Source: Bradyrhizobium sp. BTAi1 | GTDB lineage: Bacteria; Pseudomonadota; Alphaproteobacteria; Rhizobiales; Xanthobacteraceae | DNA: 64,000 nucleotides | Assembly: GCF_000015165.1 (NCBI RefSeq) | Contig: NC_009485.1 | Location: 3,429,501-3,493,500, forward strand | Direction of reading: 5' to 3' | In this document: one piece after another, positions 17,670 through 26,412 of the stretch | Numbering within the stretch: position 1 is the first letter of the stretch | Layout: every line of letters begins with the position of its first letter | Translations under genes and position numbers: made by a program | Notes under the pieces: generated by a model | What the model was told of the DNA's origin: nothing | The model's database searches: none | Seen by the model: only the letters and a program-made list of their open reading frames with translations

Positions 17670-19013
17670 TCAGGCGATCGCCTGGACCTGATGGCTGTAG
17701 AGGCTGGCCGGCCGCTCCAGGCCGTAGTGCTCGCGCAGGGTCTTGCCGGAATACTCCTCGCGGAACAGGCCGCGCTTGCGCAGGATCGGCACGACGTGCT
17801 CGGCAAACAGATCGAAGCCGCCGGGCAGCCAGGGCGGCATCACGTTGAAGCCGTCGGCGGCACCGTTCTCGAACCAGGTCTGGATGTTGTCGGCGATCTT
17901 CTCCGGCGGGCCGGCGATCACCCAATGGCCGCGGGCGCCGGCGAGGCGCTGGATGAGCTGCCGGATCGTCGGCTTCTCGCGGTCGACGATGTCGACCACG
18001 AGCTTGAAACGGCTGGCGACGCCACGCGCGCCGTCGGTTTCGATCAGATGGCGCGGGAACGGACCATCGAGATCGAAGCCCGAGAGATCGAGCCCCAACA
18101 TCTGGCGCAGCTGTACCAGCGAGTACTCCGGCTGGATCAGGTCGTTGAACTCCTCCTGCAGCCGATCGGCCTCGGCCTGGGTCGAGCCGATGAACGGGCT
18201 GATGCCGGGCAGGATCTTGACGTGATCGGGATTGCGGTCGAGCGCCCGCGCCTGGCGCTTGATATCGGCATAGAACTCCTGGGCGCTAGCCAGCGTCTGG
18301 TGCGCGGTGAAGATCGCCTCCGCAAAGCGCGCTGCAAAGGCGCGGCCGTCCTCGGACGAGCCGGCCTGGACATAGACCGGCCGGCCCTGCGGCGAGCGCG
18401 GTACGTTGAGCGGCCCGCGCACGCGAAAATGCTTGCCGACGTGGTTGAGCGGATGGACCTTGTCGGTATCGGCAAAGATGCCGGACGCCGGATCATTGAC
18501 GACGGCGTCGTCCTCCCAGCTGTCCCACAGCGCGGTGACGACGTCGAGGAACTCCTTGGCGCGCTCGTAACGCTCGTGATGATCAGGATGCTCGGGCAGG
18601 CCGAAATTCTGCGCCGCCTGCGGCGCGCTGGTGGTGACGATGTTCCAGCCGGCGCGACCGCCGCTGAGATGATCGAGCGAGGCGTATAGCCGCGCCAGAT
18701 TGTAGGGCTCGTGATAGGTGGTCGAGGCCGTCCCGATCAGGCCGATGCGGCTGGTGGCTGCGGCGATGGCCGAGAGCCAGGTGATCGGCTCGAAGCGGAA
18801 GCGCTGCGCATAGCGGACATTATCGGCCAATGCCGGACCGTCGGCGAAGAAGATCGCGTCGAACGTATAGTGCTCGGCCGTGCGCGCCAGCTGCTGGTAA
18901 TAGCTGATATCGAGCGCCCGGCTCGCCGCCGAGCCCTTGTAGCGCCATGCCGCCTCGTGATGGCCGCCGGGATAGATGAAGAGGTTGAGGTTCAGTTGGC
19001 GACGCTGGCTCAT
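17670..19013 (-). CDS. LLM-class flavin monooxygenase, NtaA/SnaA/DszA family
   Basis: The 447-residue enzyme begins RRQLNLNLFIYPGGHHEAAWR and continues with FFADGPALADNVRY, LDHLSGGRAGWNIVTT, FRVRGPLNVPRSPQGRPVYVQAGSS and HQVQAIA at the end. This pattern belongs to the NtaA/SnaA/DszA branch, whose members oxidise nitrilotriacetate, dibenzothiophene sulfone or similar substrates with FMNH2. Length is typical (440-460). The neighbouring MetQ-like protein and the cys/ssu genes upstream argue for an organosulfur substrate. Confidence 0.88.
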   Translation of the reverse strand: MSQRRQLNLNLFIYPGGHHEAAWRYKGSAASRALDISYYQQLARTAEHYTFDAIFFADGPALADNVRYAQRFRFEPITWLSAIAAATSRIGLIGTASTTYHEPYNLARLYASLDHLSGGRAGWNIVTTSAPQAAQNFGLPEHPDHHERYERAKEFLDVVTALWDSWEDDAVVNDPASGIFADTDKVHPLNHVGKHFRVRGPLNVPRSPQGRPVYVQAGSSEDGRAFAARFAEAIFTAHQTLASAQEFYADIKRQARALDRNPDHVKILPGISPFIGSTQAEADRLQEEFNDLIQPEYSLVQLRQMLGLDLSGFDLDGPFPRHLIETDGARGVASRFKLVVDIVDREKPTIRQLIQRLAGARGHWVIAGPPEKIADNIQTWFENGAADGFNVMPPWLPGGFDLFAEHVVPILRKRGLFREEYSGKTLREHYGLERPASLYSHQVQAIA

Positions 19014-19106
19014 GGGGCGCTCTTGTCTTGGCTCGCTGATGTCGGATGTGGAGCGGTGATCGACTGACTGACGCTGGCTAATGCGGATCGCGGGCGAATG
19101 CATCGC

Positions 19107-19304
19107 TCAGGTGGTGAGCCATCGCAGGCGACGGACGATAGGGCGGGCAAGCCGGCTGATGCCGGCGCGGGAGGCGAGACCTCGTTCATGGTGCTCCAGG
19201 CGCAGCCTGCCTGCATGGTCGTGGATGTCACGGAGCTGGCCATCGGGAGTGGAAGGCCCTGGCGTATCCTGCTGCAGGCTGATCACGGCGAGAGGGTCAA
19301 ACAT
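19107..19304 (-). CDS. Possible small protein, 65 aa
   Basis: This frame (MFDPLAVISLQQDTP...RRLRWLTT) has mostly G/C third positions and lies 60-90 bp downstream of a CCATTTCATCGAC-type promoter reading in its direction, with TAGATT as -10. The C-terminus is strongly basic. I recognise no family, and it could equally be the untranslated leader of the monooxygenase gene 93 bp further on. Confidence 0.3.
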   Translation of the reverse strand: MFDPLAVISLQQDTPGPSTPDGQLRDIHDHAGRLRLEHHERGLASRAGISRLARPIVRRLRWLTT

Positions 19305-19365
19305 CGTGCAATCCGTTGAAACGCGGCTGCCATCGCAACGACGAACGCCGGCTACGCTGGATGAA

Positions 19366-19403
19366 AATCTAGCGGCTCTGTCCCGATGCTGTCGATGAAA
19401 TGG
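19366..19403 (-). promoter_or_regulatory. Promoter with CCATTTCATCGAC element
   Basis: Reading on the minus strand, TCGACA (19390-19395) and TAGATT (19366-19371) are 18 bp apart, with CCATTTCATCGAC (19391-19403) over the -35 box. It is one base different from the three other copies in the window. It points towards the NtaA/DszA-like monooxygenase gene. The rest of 19014-19474 holds nothing else I can support. Confidence 0.45.
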
Positions 19404-19474
19404 ATTTGCATTGTTGACCACGGCGCGAGCATGATCACGTCGTTCTCATCAGGAACCAAGGAGCGGCGTTTCGA

Positions 19475-20434
19475 TCAGGACTTCTGCAGCGCAGGCCCGC
19501 CGACCCTGTTGCGCAGCGAGGCCTGGGTGACGACGCTGTTCGCGGGCACGTCATGCGTGAGCCAGACATTGCCGCCGATCGTCGATCCCCGTCCGATCGT
19601 GATGCGGCCCAGGATCGTGGCGCCGGCATAGATCACGACATCGTCCTCGACGATCGGATGGCGGGCGTCGCCCTTGATCAGCGTCCCGTCCTCCTCGGTC
19701 GGGAAATGGCGCGCGCCGAGCGTGACGGCCTGATAGATCCGGACGTGGTCGCCGATGATGGCGGTCTCGCCGATCACCACGCCGGTGCCGTGATCGATGA
19801 AGAAGCCGGAGCCGATCTGCGCGCCCGGATGAATGTCGATGCCGGTGCGCGCATGCGCGATCTCGGCGATCAGCCGCGAAACGAGGCGGGTGCCGAGGCC
19901 ATAGAGAAGATGGGCGAGCCGGTGATGGATGATCGCGGTCATGCCGGGATAGCCGATCAGGATCTCCGGGAAACTCTTGGCGGCGGGATCGCCGACGAAG
20001 GCGGCGCGCAGGTCGCTGATCAGGATACCGCGCAGGGCCGGCAACTCGGCCGCGAAGCGGCGGGTCAACTCCATGGCCTCGGGCTGCCGGAAGCCCGGGA
20101 TCAGCTCATCGCCGACGAACAAGGCTGCGCGGTGGATCTGGTCGGACAGCAGGTCGAGCGCGACGCTGAGCCGATGGCCGACGAAATAGTCGATGTTCTC
20201 GCCATCGAGATCATATTGGCCATAGTGGCGCGGGAACAGGGCCTCGGTCAGCGCCGAGACGACCTGCGCCAGCTTTTCGCGCGACGGCGGCCGGTGGATG
20301 ACGCCGTCCTTGCGGATGCTGTGCGTCTCCTCCCGCGACACGCGCAGCTCCGCAACCAGCCGATCGAGGCCCCAGCGTTCGCCTGCCGAGGTGGCGTTGT
20401 CCAGACCCGATCCCGTAATGGGGCGAGAGCTCAT
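19475..20434 (-). CDS. cysE: Serine O-acetyltransferase (CysE/EpsC type)
   Basis: The 319-residue enzyme has an N-terminal helical region and a C-terminal left-handed beta-helix. It carries the catalytic/CoA signature HPGAQIGSGFFIDHGTGVVIGETAIIGDH-type run (about residues 220-250) and the hexapeptide end ILGRITIGRGSTIGGNVWLTHDVP. It makes O-acetylserine from serine and acetyl-CoA, the acceptor for sulfide in cysteine synthesis. The start at 20434 has CGGAGA upstream. It lies 28 bp after the flavin reductase gene, so desulfonation and cysteine supply are co-expressed. Confidence 0.9.
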   Translation of the reverse strand: MSSRPITGSGLDNATSAGERWGLDRLVAELRVSREETHSIRKDGVIHRPPSREKLAQVVSALTEALFPRHYGQYDLDGENIDYFVGHRLSVALDLLSDQIHRAALFVGDELIPGFRQPEAMELTRRFAAELPALRGILISDLRAAFVGDPAAKSFPEILIGYPGMTAIIHHRLAHLLYGLGTRLVSRLIAEIAHARTGIDIHPGAQIGSGFFIDHGTGVVIGETAIIGDHVRIYQAVTLGARHFPTEEDGTLIKGDARHPIVEDDVVIYAGATILGRITIGRGSTIGGNVWLTHDVPANSVVTQASLRNRVGGPALQKS

Positions 20435-20462
20435 GCCGTTGTCTCCGTGAGCATGCGCGTCA

Positions 20463-21035
20463 TCACCGGACATGGGTCAAGGGCACGCTGACCTCGGCGA
20501 GCAGGTCGAGATCCGCGTTGCGGTCGACCTCGACATACTGGTCGTTCCAATACAGCAGACTCGACAATTTGGGCGCAAGCTCGACGCTGTCGGGCCGGCC
20601 GACGATGATCGCATGCGCGTAGCGCTCGATGATCTCGTCCACCTCGCACGCGATCGCAGCCTGGGCGTGCTGCAGCAGCGGGACGCCGGCCGGACCGCGC
20701 GACCAGTCGATGCCCTCGAACTTCTGCTGTCCCGACAGATGCGGCGTGCTGAAGCGATCAGCGAGCGCGAGCTGATCCGAGCTGAGGATGTTGATGCCGA
20801 ACCAGCCGTCGCGCGCGATCAGCGGGTACGCTGACGATCGGTTGCCGAGACTGATCATGAGCCGCGGCGGCTCTGATGACAGCGAGATGAGAGAGGCGAT
20901 GGTCACCCCGGTGATCTCCTCGCCGCGGCCCGCGGTCACAACGCTGACGCCGGCTGCGACACGGCGCAGGGCCGAGTGGAAGTGCTGGGGATCGAACGCG
21001 GTCTCAGATACGAGATGAAGGTCACGCTTGCTCAT
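20463..21035 (-). CDS. Flavin reductase family protein
   Basis: The 190-residue protein starts after a clear AAGGAGG ribosome site and has the flavin-reductase split-barrel core: FHSALRRVAAGVSVVTA, GVTIASLISLSSEPPRLMISL, FGINILSSDQ and a late HAIIVGRP segment. It reduces FMN with NAD(P)H and passes FMNH2 to the two-component monooxygenases of the island. It sits 62 bp after the acyl-CoA-dehydrogenase-like gene and 28 bp before the serine acetyltransferase. Confidence 0.88.
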   Translation of the reverse strand: MSKRDLHLVSETAFDPQHFHSALRRVAAGVSVVTAGRGEEITGVTIASLISLSSEPPRLMISLGNRSSAYPLIARDGWFGINILSSDQLALADRFSTPHLSGQQKFEGIDWSRGPAGVPLLQHAQAAIACEVDEIIERYAHAIIVGRPDSVELAPKLSSLLYWNDQYVEVDRNADLDLLAEVSVPLTHVR

Positions 21036-21097
21036 CCGTCGCCTCCTTCGGGCACGAGCCGTATGGGTCGTGTCCCTCGTCGCGGCAGCGCCGTCGG

Positions 21098-22327
21098 TCA
21101 GAAGAAGCCCTTGGCCGGAAGCGGTGTGCCGTTGATCAGGAATTGTCCGATCGCCCGTTCCTTGTAGGTGACCGGATTGTGCGATGACAGCGTCCGCGCG
21201 TTGCGCCAATGCCGATCGAAATTGGTGGCCTTCTTGGTCGACGAGGCGCCGCCGACATCGAAGATCAGGCCGCCATTGCGGATGGCGGCATCGTCGGCGA
21301 CGATCTTGGCCTGTGCCGAGAGCAGGGCGGCGCGGTGCGCGAGCTCCTCGGCATCGGCTCGCCCGGCATCGAATGCGTCCGTCGCCGCGTCGAGCGCTTC
21401 GGCCGCGACCAGGACGACCGTCTCGGCGGCATGCGCGGCGCTCGCGATCTGGCCGATCGTGTGCTGCAGCAGCGGGTCGTCGGTCGGCTTCTCGTGCGGA
21501 GCATAATAGAATGTGCGCTTGCGCGAGCGGACCAGTGCGATGGCGTCGCGCAAAGCTGCGCGGCTGATGCCGGCGACGGCCGCCGTCAGGAACAGCTGCG
21601 CGAACGTGTTGGAGTAGGGCACGCCGTAGCCGATGTCCGGGGCGTCGAACACGATCTCCTGCCGCTTGACTCTGACGTTGCGGAAATGGGTGGTGCCGGT
21701 CGCCGTCAGGCGCTGCCCCATGCCGTCCCAATCGTCGATCAGCTCGATGCCGTCGCGATCGAGGGGAATGATGGTGGCGCCCGGACGACCATCCGGATCG
21801 GCAGCGCGCACCAGCACGAGATCGGAATAAAGCGTCCCGGTGCTGTAGTATTTCGTGCCGTTGAGGAGGTAATCGTCGCCATCCGGCGTGAAGGTCGTGT
21901 TTGGCGTGATGTTACCGACCTGTGGGCTGTCCAGTTCGGTCGTGGCAAGCCCGATGATCGCGCCGCCGGCGACCGCTTTCTGCCATTCGCGCGCCTGATC
22001 ATCGCGTGGATTGCGCACCAGCCGCTCGACCACGCTGAAGTGGTTGCGCAGGATGTGCGCCACATTGGCATCCGCTTCGGCGAGCCGGATCACGATCGCG
22101 AACAGATCGCGGATCGAGCTGCCTCCGCCGCCCGCGGCGACGGGCAGCCGCAGTGCGCCGAGCCGCGCCTGCTTGATCAGCGCAATCTGCTGGTGCGGCA
22201 GGATGCGCTCGCGCTCGCGTTCCGGCTCGCCGTCGGCGATCGCGGCCAGCAACGCATCGAGCGCGCCTGGTGCAGGAGGAAGCGGGGTCTCGGCGCTGAG
22301 CGTCTTGGTCGAAAGCGGCTTGTTCAT
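21098..22327 (-). CDS. Acyl-CoA-dehydrogenase-like flavoprotein (DszC/SfnB type)
   Basis: The 409-residue protein has the acyl-CoA dehydrogenase fold: N-terminal helical domain, middle beta domain with GLATTELDSPQVG and YLLNGTKYYSTGTLYSDLVLV, and a C-terminal helical domain ending in GGASSTKKATNFDRHWRNARTLSSHNP. The last segment and the absence of a recognisable catalytic Glu are typical of the DszC/SfnB-like monooxygenase branch rather than true fatty-acid enzymes. It probably oxygenates a sulfur compound with FMNH2 from the adjacent reductase. Confidence 0.85.
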   Translation of the reverse strand: MNKPLSTKTLSAETPLPPAPGALDALLAAIADGEPERERERILPHQQIALIKQARLGALRLPVAAGGGGSSIRDLFAIVIRLAEADANVAHILRNHFSVVERLVRNPRDDQAREWQKAVAGGAIIGLATTELDSPQVGNITPNTTFTPDGDDYLLNGTKYYSTGTLYSDLVLVRAADPDGRPGATIIPLDRDGIELIDDWDGMGQRLTATGTTHFRNVRVKRQEIVFDAPDIGYGVPYSNTFAQLFLTAAVAGISRAALRDAIALVRSRKRTFYYAPHEKPTDDPLLQHTIGQIASAAHAAETVVLVAAEALDAATDAFDAGRADAEELAHRAALLSAQAKIVADDAAIRNGGLIFDVGGASSTKKATNFDRHWRNARTLSSHNPVTYKERAIGQFLINGTPLPAKGFF

Positions 22328-22363
22328 GATGGTCTCGATGATGCCAGGAGGAGCGGATCGGCT

Positions 22364-23380
22364 TCAGCGCTGCGGCGCCGGATCCTCGATCCGGGCGAGA
22401 TGGTCGGCGACCTTGACCGGCTCGGGCAGCACTTTGCGCTCGGCCAGCCAATCCGCCGCCTTCTGCAGATCGGCAACGAACTGCTTGTCGTTGACGGAGA
22501 AATAGCGGTACTGCCGGTTCATCGCGATGAACTGATCGCGCACCTGGTCGCTGTATTTGCCCGCCTTCTGCGCGATGTATTCCGCCTCCTTGCTGTTTTC
22601 CGAGATCCATTTGCCTTCGGCGCGGAAGGCGTCGTTGACCGCGCGGACCAGCGCCGGATTTTCGGCAGCGAACTTACGGGTCGTCAGATACGAGGTGTAG
22701 TCGATCTGGAATTCGAGGTCGCGGCCTTCCAGGAAGATGTCGTGCGCCTTGTAGTCGAGCCGGGCGATATCGACGCCGGGACTCCACATCGACCAGGCGT
22801 CGACCTTGCCGGAGGCGAGCGCCGGCGCCGCGTCCGGCGGATTGAGATAGACGAACTTGACCTTGGAGCGATCGACCTTGTGCTTCTCGAGCGCGGCGAC
22901 GAGCAGGAATTCGCCGAGGCCCGAGCGATTGACGGCGACCGATTTGCCGACCAGGTCCTCGACCTTGTTGATGCCGGAATCATCGCGCGCGATGATCGCG
23001 GTGGTGCGTGGCTCGTAGACCACGAATTGCGTGAACACCAGCGGGGAGCCGGCGATGATCGCCGCCAGCGCCGGGGTCGTGGAGCCGCCGAACGAGAAAT
23101 CGGCGGTGCCGCCGGTGACGGCCTGCAAGGTCGGCGCATGGTTCGGGAACGGCCCGAGCCATTCGACCTTGATGCCGTCCTTGGCGAGCAGCTTCTCGAA
23201 TTCGCCGCGCTCCTTGGCGATCAGGTTGAGACCCGACAATCCCCATGTGAGGCGCACCGTGTCGGTGACGCGCCCTGGCGCCGCCCAGGCGTCGTCGGTC
23301 AAGGTCAGTCCGGCGAGCGCGCCGATCCCGAAGGCGGCGGTGCCGAGGAACTGGCGGCGGGAGAAGTCATCCGAAGACAT
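22364..23380 (-). CDS. Sulfonate/taurine-type ABC transporter substrate-binding protein (SsuA-like)
   Basis: The 338-residue protein has a twin-arginine signal (SRRQFLGTAAFGIGALAGL), so it is probably exported folded. The mature domain is an SsuA/TauA type II binding fold with LTWGLSGLNLIAKERGEFEK, FSFGGSTTPALAAIIAG, GKSVAVNRSGLGEFLL and KVDAWSMWSPGVDIARL. GGAAGGA precedes the ATG at 23380. It forms a transporter with the ATPase and permease genes just upstream on the same strand. Confidence 0.9.
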   Translation of the reverse strand: MSSDDFSRRQFLGTAAFGIGALAGLTLTDDAWAAPGRVTDTVRLTWGLSGLNLIAKERGEFEKLLAKDGIKVEWLGPFPNHAPTLQAVTGGTADFSFGGSTTPALAAIIAGSPLVFTQFVVYEPRTTAIIARDDSGINKVEDLVGKSVAVNRSGLGEFLLVAALEKHKVDRSKVKFVYLNPPDAAPALASGKVDAWSMWSPGVDIARLDYKAHDIFLEGRDLEFQIDYTSYLTTRKFAAENPALVRAVNDAFRAEGKWISENSKEAEYIAQKAGKYSDQVRDQFIAMNRQYRYFSVNDKQFVADLQKAADWLAERKVLPEPVKVADHLARIEDPAPQR

Positions 23381-23398
23381 GGTCGATCCTTCCAACAA

Positions 23399-24118
23399 TC
23401 AGGCGGGAGCGTGTGCGGCGAGCACACCGAGTTCAGCCAGCAGGTCGCCGCGTGCGACCGTGCCGTCGCGATGAGCGCGGTGCGCGAAGGCGATCCGCCC
23501 GTCCCGCATCACCAGGATGCGGTCGGCGAGCGCAATCGCCTCGTCGACGTCATGCGTGACGAGCAGGACACCGGGCCGGTGCGTGGCGACGAGCTCGCGC
23601 ACCAGCGCGTGCATGCGAATGCGAGTCAGCGCATCGAGCGCGGCGAAAGGTTCGTCGAGCAGCAACAGCTGCGGCTGCTGCACCAGCGCGCGAGCAAGGG
23701 CGACGCGCTGCGCCTGGCCGCCGGACAGGTTGCGCGGCCAGTCGTCGAGCCGGTCGCCCAATCCGACCTCCGCCAGCGCGGCGGCTGCGCGCGCACGTGC
23801 GTCCGGACCGTCGAGACCGAGCGCGACGTTGCGCCATAGGCTGTCCCAGGGCAGCAGGCGGTGCTCCTGGAACACCACCGCCGGTCGCTTGGGGGCGATG
23901 ATCCGGCCGCCCTGGATCGGGTCGAGACCGGCGAGCGCGCGCAGCAGTGTTGTCTTGCCGCATCCGCTCTCGCCCAGCAGCGCCACGAACTCGCCGCGTT
24001 CGATACGAAGGTCGAGACCCTGGATCACGGTCCGGTCGCCATAGGCGCGGCGGAGGCCGTTGACGATCACGGCTGGTTCGGCCGGACGCTGCGCCGCTGC
24101 AGCCTCATGGACGCTCAT
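23399..24118 (-). CDS. Sulfonate/taurine-type ABC transporter ATPase (SsuB/TauB-like)
   Basis: The 239-residue ATPase has Walker A GESGCGKTT, the Q-loop VVFQEHRLLPWDSLW typical of SsuB/TauB/NrtD, signature LSGGQAQRVALARAL, Walker B LLLLDEPFAALDALTR and switch THDVDEA. It overlaps the permease gene by 4 bp and precedes the SsuA-like gene, completing an import system for sulfonates or similar anions. Confidence 0.92.
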   Translation of the reverse strand: MSVHEAAAAQRPAEPAVIVNGLRRAYGDRTVIQGLDLRIERGEFVALLGESGCGKTTLLRALAGLDPIQGGRIIAPKRPAVVFQEHRLLPWDSLWRNVALGLDGPDARARAAAALAEVGLGDRLDDWPRNLSGGQAQRVALARALVQQPQLLLLDEPFAALDALTRIRMHALVRELVATHRPGVLLVTHDVDEAIALADRILVMRDGRIAFAHRAHRDGTVARGDLLAELGVLAAHAPA

Positions 24119-24975
24119 CGCCCGGCTCCGTAGTTCGGATGCCAGGCGAGCAGCCGTCGCTCCAGCCAGCGCGCGATCAGGTCAGCGAGCACGCCGATCA
24201 GCGCGTAGATGACGATCGTCAGCACGATCACGTCGGTGCGCAGGAATTCGCGGGCGTCCATCGCGAGGAAGCCGAGGCCCGATTGCGCGCCGATGGTCTC
24301 GGCGACGACCAGCGCGAGCCAGGCGGTCGCCAGCGCATAGCGCACACCTGTGAGAATCGAGGGCAGGGCGCCGGGCAGAATGATGCGCCGGATCAATGCG
24401 AGCGGCGACAGGCCCTGTACGCGCGCGAGCTCGATCAGCTTCGGATCGACCTGCCGGATGCCGAGTGTCGTGTTGATGTAGATCGGAAAGGTGACGCCGA
24501 GCGCAACGAGGAAGACCTTCTCGGCCTCGCCGACGCCAAGCCACACGATCACCAGCGGCAGCACGGCCAGGAAGGGGATCGCGCGGATCATCTGAATGCT
24601 GCGATCGATGAGGGCTTCGGCGAGGCGGGAGAAACCGACGAGCAGGCCGAGGACGAAGCCGATGGCGCCGCCGATCGCAAAGCCTGCAGTCGCCCGCAAC
24701 AGGCTGACGCCGAGATCATTGAGCAAGGTCCCCTGCGTCGTCAGCTTGTAGGCCGTGCGCAGGATCTTGCTCGGAGCCGGCAGCACCTGCGGCGACAGGT
24801 AGCCGCCTTGGGCCAGCGCTTCCCAGATCACGACCAGAAGCGCCGGCGCCAGCCACGACAAGGCCTGCAGCGTCGCCGGGCCGATCGCATGACGCCGATC
24901 CGCTCCGTTGAGATGCCCGTCGGTGGTCGCCTGGGCCAGTTCGATCGGTCCTGCGGTCTGGTCGATATTGCTCAA
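24115..24975 (-). CDS. Sulfonate/taurine-type ABC transporter permease (SsuC/TauC-like)
   Basis: The 286-residue permease has about six membrane spans. Landmarks are LVVIWEALAQGGYLSPQVLPAPSK, the long EAA loop (ELARVQGLSPLALIRRIILPGALPSI) that contacts the ATPase, and a final basic stretch. It is the first gene of a run of six or more closely spaced minus-strand genes (permease, ATPase, binding protein, SfnB-like enzyme, flavin reductase, serine acetyltransferase), which is likely one operon. Confidence 0.92.
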   Translation of the reverse strand: MSNIDQTAGPIELAQATTDGHLNGADRRHAIGPATLQALSWLAPALLVVIWEALAQGGYLSPQVLPAPSKILRTAYKLTTQGTLLNDLGVSLLRATAGFAIGGAIGFVLGLLVGFSRLAEALIDRSIQMIRAIPFLAVLPLVIVWLGVGEAEKVFLVALGVTFPIYINTTLGIRQVDPKLIELARVQGLSPLALIRRIILPGALPSILTGVRYALATAWLALVVAETIGAQSGLGFLAMDAREFLRTDVIVLTIVIYALIGVLADLIARWLERRLLAWHPNYGAGR

Positions 24976-25273
24976 AGTCGTGCAGTCCTCGCGATGTCAG
25001 GTGCGTCCGCGTCATGCGCGTCGGCACGCGTGGGCTTTGACGCACCGGGCTCTTCAAGCCAGGCCGGCGCCGCCGCTTGATGCCGCCAAACTTTCCCACG
25101 AAACATCGCGGACCGGAATAGAGCGGTATTCCAATTGTCGTCGCGGTTGGAGGTTTTCGGTTTCCGCCGTGAGCCAAAAGCGGCAAGAACTTCTTTTCTG
25201 AATTTGTTAGTAGGATAGCCGGAGATCGTGCCGCGCCGCGGGGACGATCCGGACGCGTTCGCGAGGTTCGATC
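24976..25273. promoter_or_regulatory. Divergent control region, 298 bp
   Basis: It separates the minus-strand ssu-type operon from a plus-strand monooxygenase gene. It contains the inverted repeat GGAATA-N6-TATTCC (25115-25132) and TTTTCTGAATTTG (25194-25206), which resembles the motif at the metN promoter. No CCATTTCAT element is seen and no gene is supported. Confidence 0.4.
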
Positions 25274-26374
25274 ATGGTTCATCCGCTTCGTTTCGGCATC
25301 TGGGCGTCGGTGCATGGCCCGCGCGCGGCCCATCAGGATCCGGAGGAGCCCTATGATGCGTCGTGGGAGCGCAATCGCGCTCTCGTGTTGAAGGCGGAGG
25401 AGCTCGGCTACGATGCCACGCTGGTGGCCCAGCACACGATCAATCCGCATCAGGAGGATCTCGATCAGCTGGAGGCCTGGAGCGCGGCCGCGGCGCTCGC
25501 CGCGCTCACCAGCCGCATCGAAATCATCACTGCCATCAAGCCATACCTCTTCCATCCCGTGGTGCTCGCCAAGATGGCGCTCGGCATCGAAAACATCAGC
25601 AGAGGTCGCTTCGCGATCAACCTCGTCAATGCCTGGAACAGGCCGGAGCTGGCGCGCGCCGGGATCGGCTTTGCCGAGCACGATGAGCGCTATGCCTATG
25701 GCCGGGAATGGATCACCGTGGTGTCGCGGCTGCTGCAGGGCGAGCGCCTGACCTACAAAGGCAAATATTTCGATGTGCAGGACTACGCGCTGCGGCCGAA
25801 GGATCTCTATCGTGCGCGGCCGCGCATCTATGTCGGCGGCGAATCGGAGCCGGCGCGGGCGCTGGTGGCCGATCATGGCGATGTCTGGTTCATCAACGGC
25901 CAGCCGCTCGCCGATGTCGCCGCGCTGATCAACAATGTCGCCTCCCGGCCGAGAGGCGCGGCCGTGCCGCTTCGCTTCGGCCTGTCGGCGTTCGTGATCG
26001 CGCGGTCGACCGCGGCGGAGGCTGATGCGGCGCATGAACGACTGCTGCGGCTTGCGGAGAAGGACGCGCCGATGAAGGCGATCCAGAAGCAGAACACCGA
26101 CCCCAAGGTCGTCATGATGCAGACCATGCAGAAGAGCGCGCGGGTGGGCAGCAATGGCGGTACGGCCGCCGGGCTTGTCGGCAGCTATGACGAGGTGGCC
26201 GATCGCATCATCGACTTTCATGCCGCTGGCATCGAACTGTTCATGCTGCAATTTCAGCCCTTCGAGGCCGAGATGACGCGGTTCGCCGAAGAGATCATCC
26301 CGCGGATACGGCAGCGCCAGGCCGAGCGCGGCGTTGAGAGGTCCCACCGTCAGGCGGCCGGCCGCGTCGGCTGA
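25274..26374 (+). CDS. LLM-class flavin-dependent monooxygenase (SfnG/SsuD-like)
   Basis: The 366-residue protein shows the luciferase-like barrel with DASWERNRALVLKAEELGYD, AIKPYLFHPVVLAKMALGIENISRGRFAINLVNAWNR-type core, HDERYAYGREWITVVSRLLQ and YVGGESEPARALVADHGDVWF. It belongs with the FMNH2-dependent alkanesulfonate/dimethylsulfone monooxygenases. It starts a plus-strand unit with the MetQ-like gene 38 bp downstream and is divergent from the ssu-type operon. The exact substrate cannot be read. Confidence 0.87.
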   Translation: MVHPLRFGIWASVHGPRAAHQDPEEPYDASWERNRALVLKAEELGYDATLVAQHTINPHQEDLDQLEAWSAAAALAALTSRIEIITAIKPYLFHPVVLAKMALGIENISRGRFAINLVNAWNRPELARAGIGFAEHDERYAYGREWITVVSRLLQGERLTYKGKYFDVQDYALRPKDLYRARPRIYVGGESEPARALVADHGDVWFINGQPLADVAALINNVASRPRGAAVPLRFGLSAFVIARSTAAEADAAHERLLRLAEKDAPMKAIQKQNTDPKVVMMQTMQKSARVGSNGGTAAGLVGSYDEVADRIIDFHAAGIELFMLQFQPFEAEMTRFAEEIIPRIRQRQAERGVERSHRQAAGRVG

Positions 26375-26412
26375 TCGACGCGGAGACAGAATCGATCATT
26401 GGGAGATTTCAG

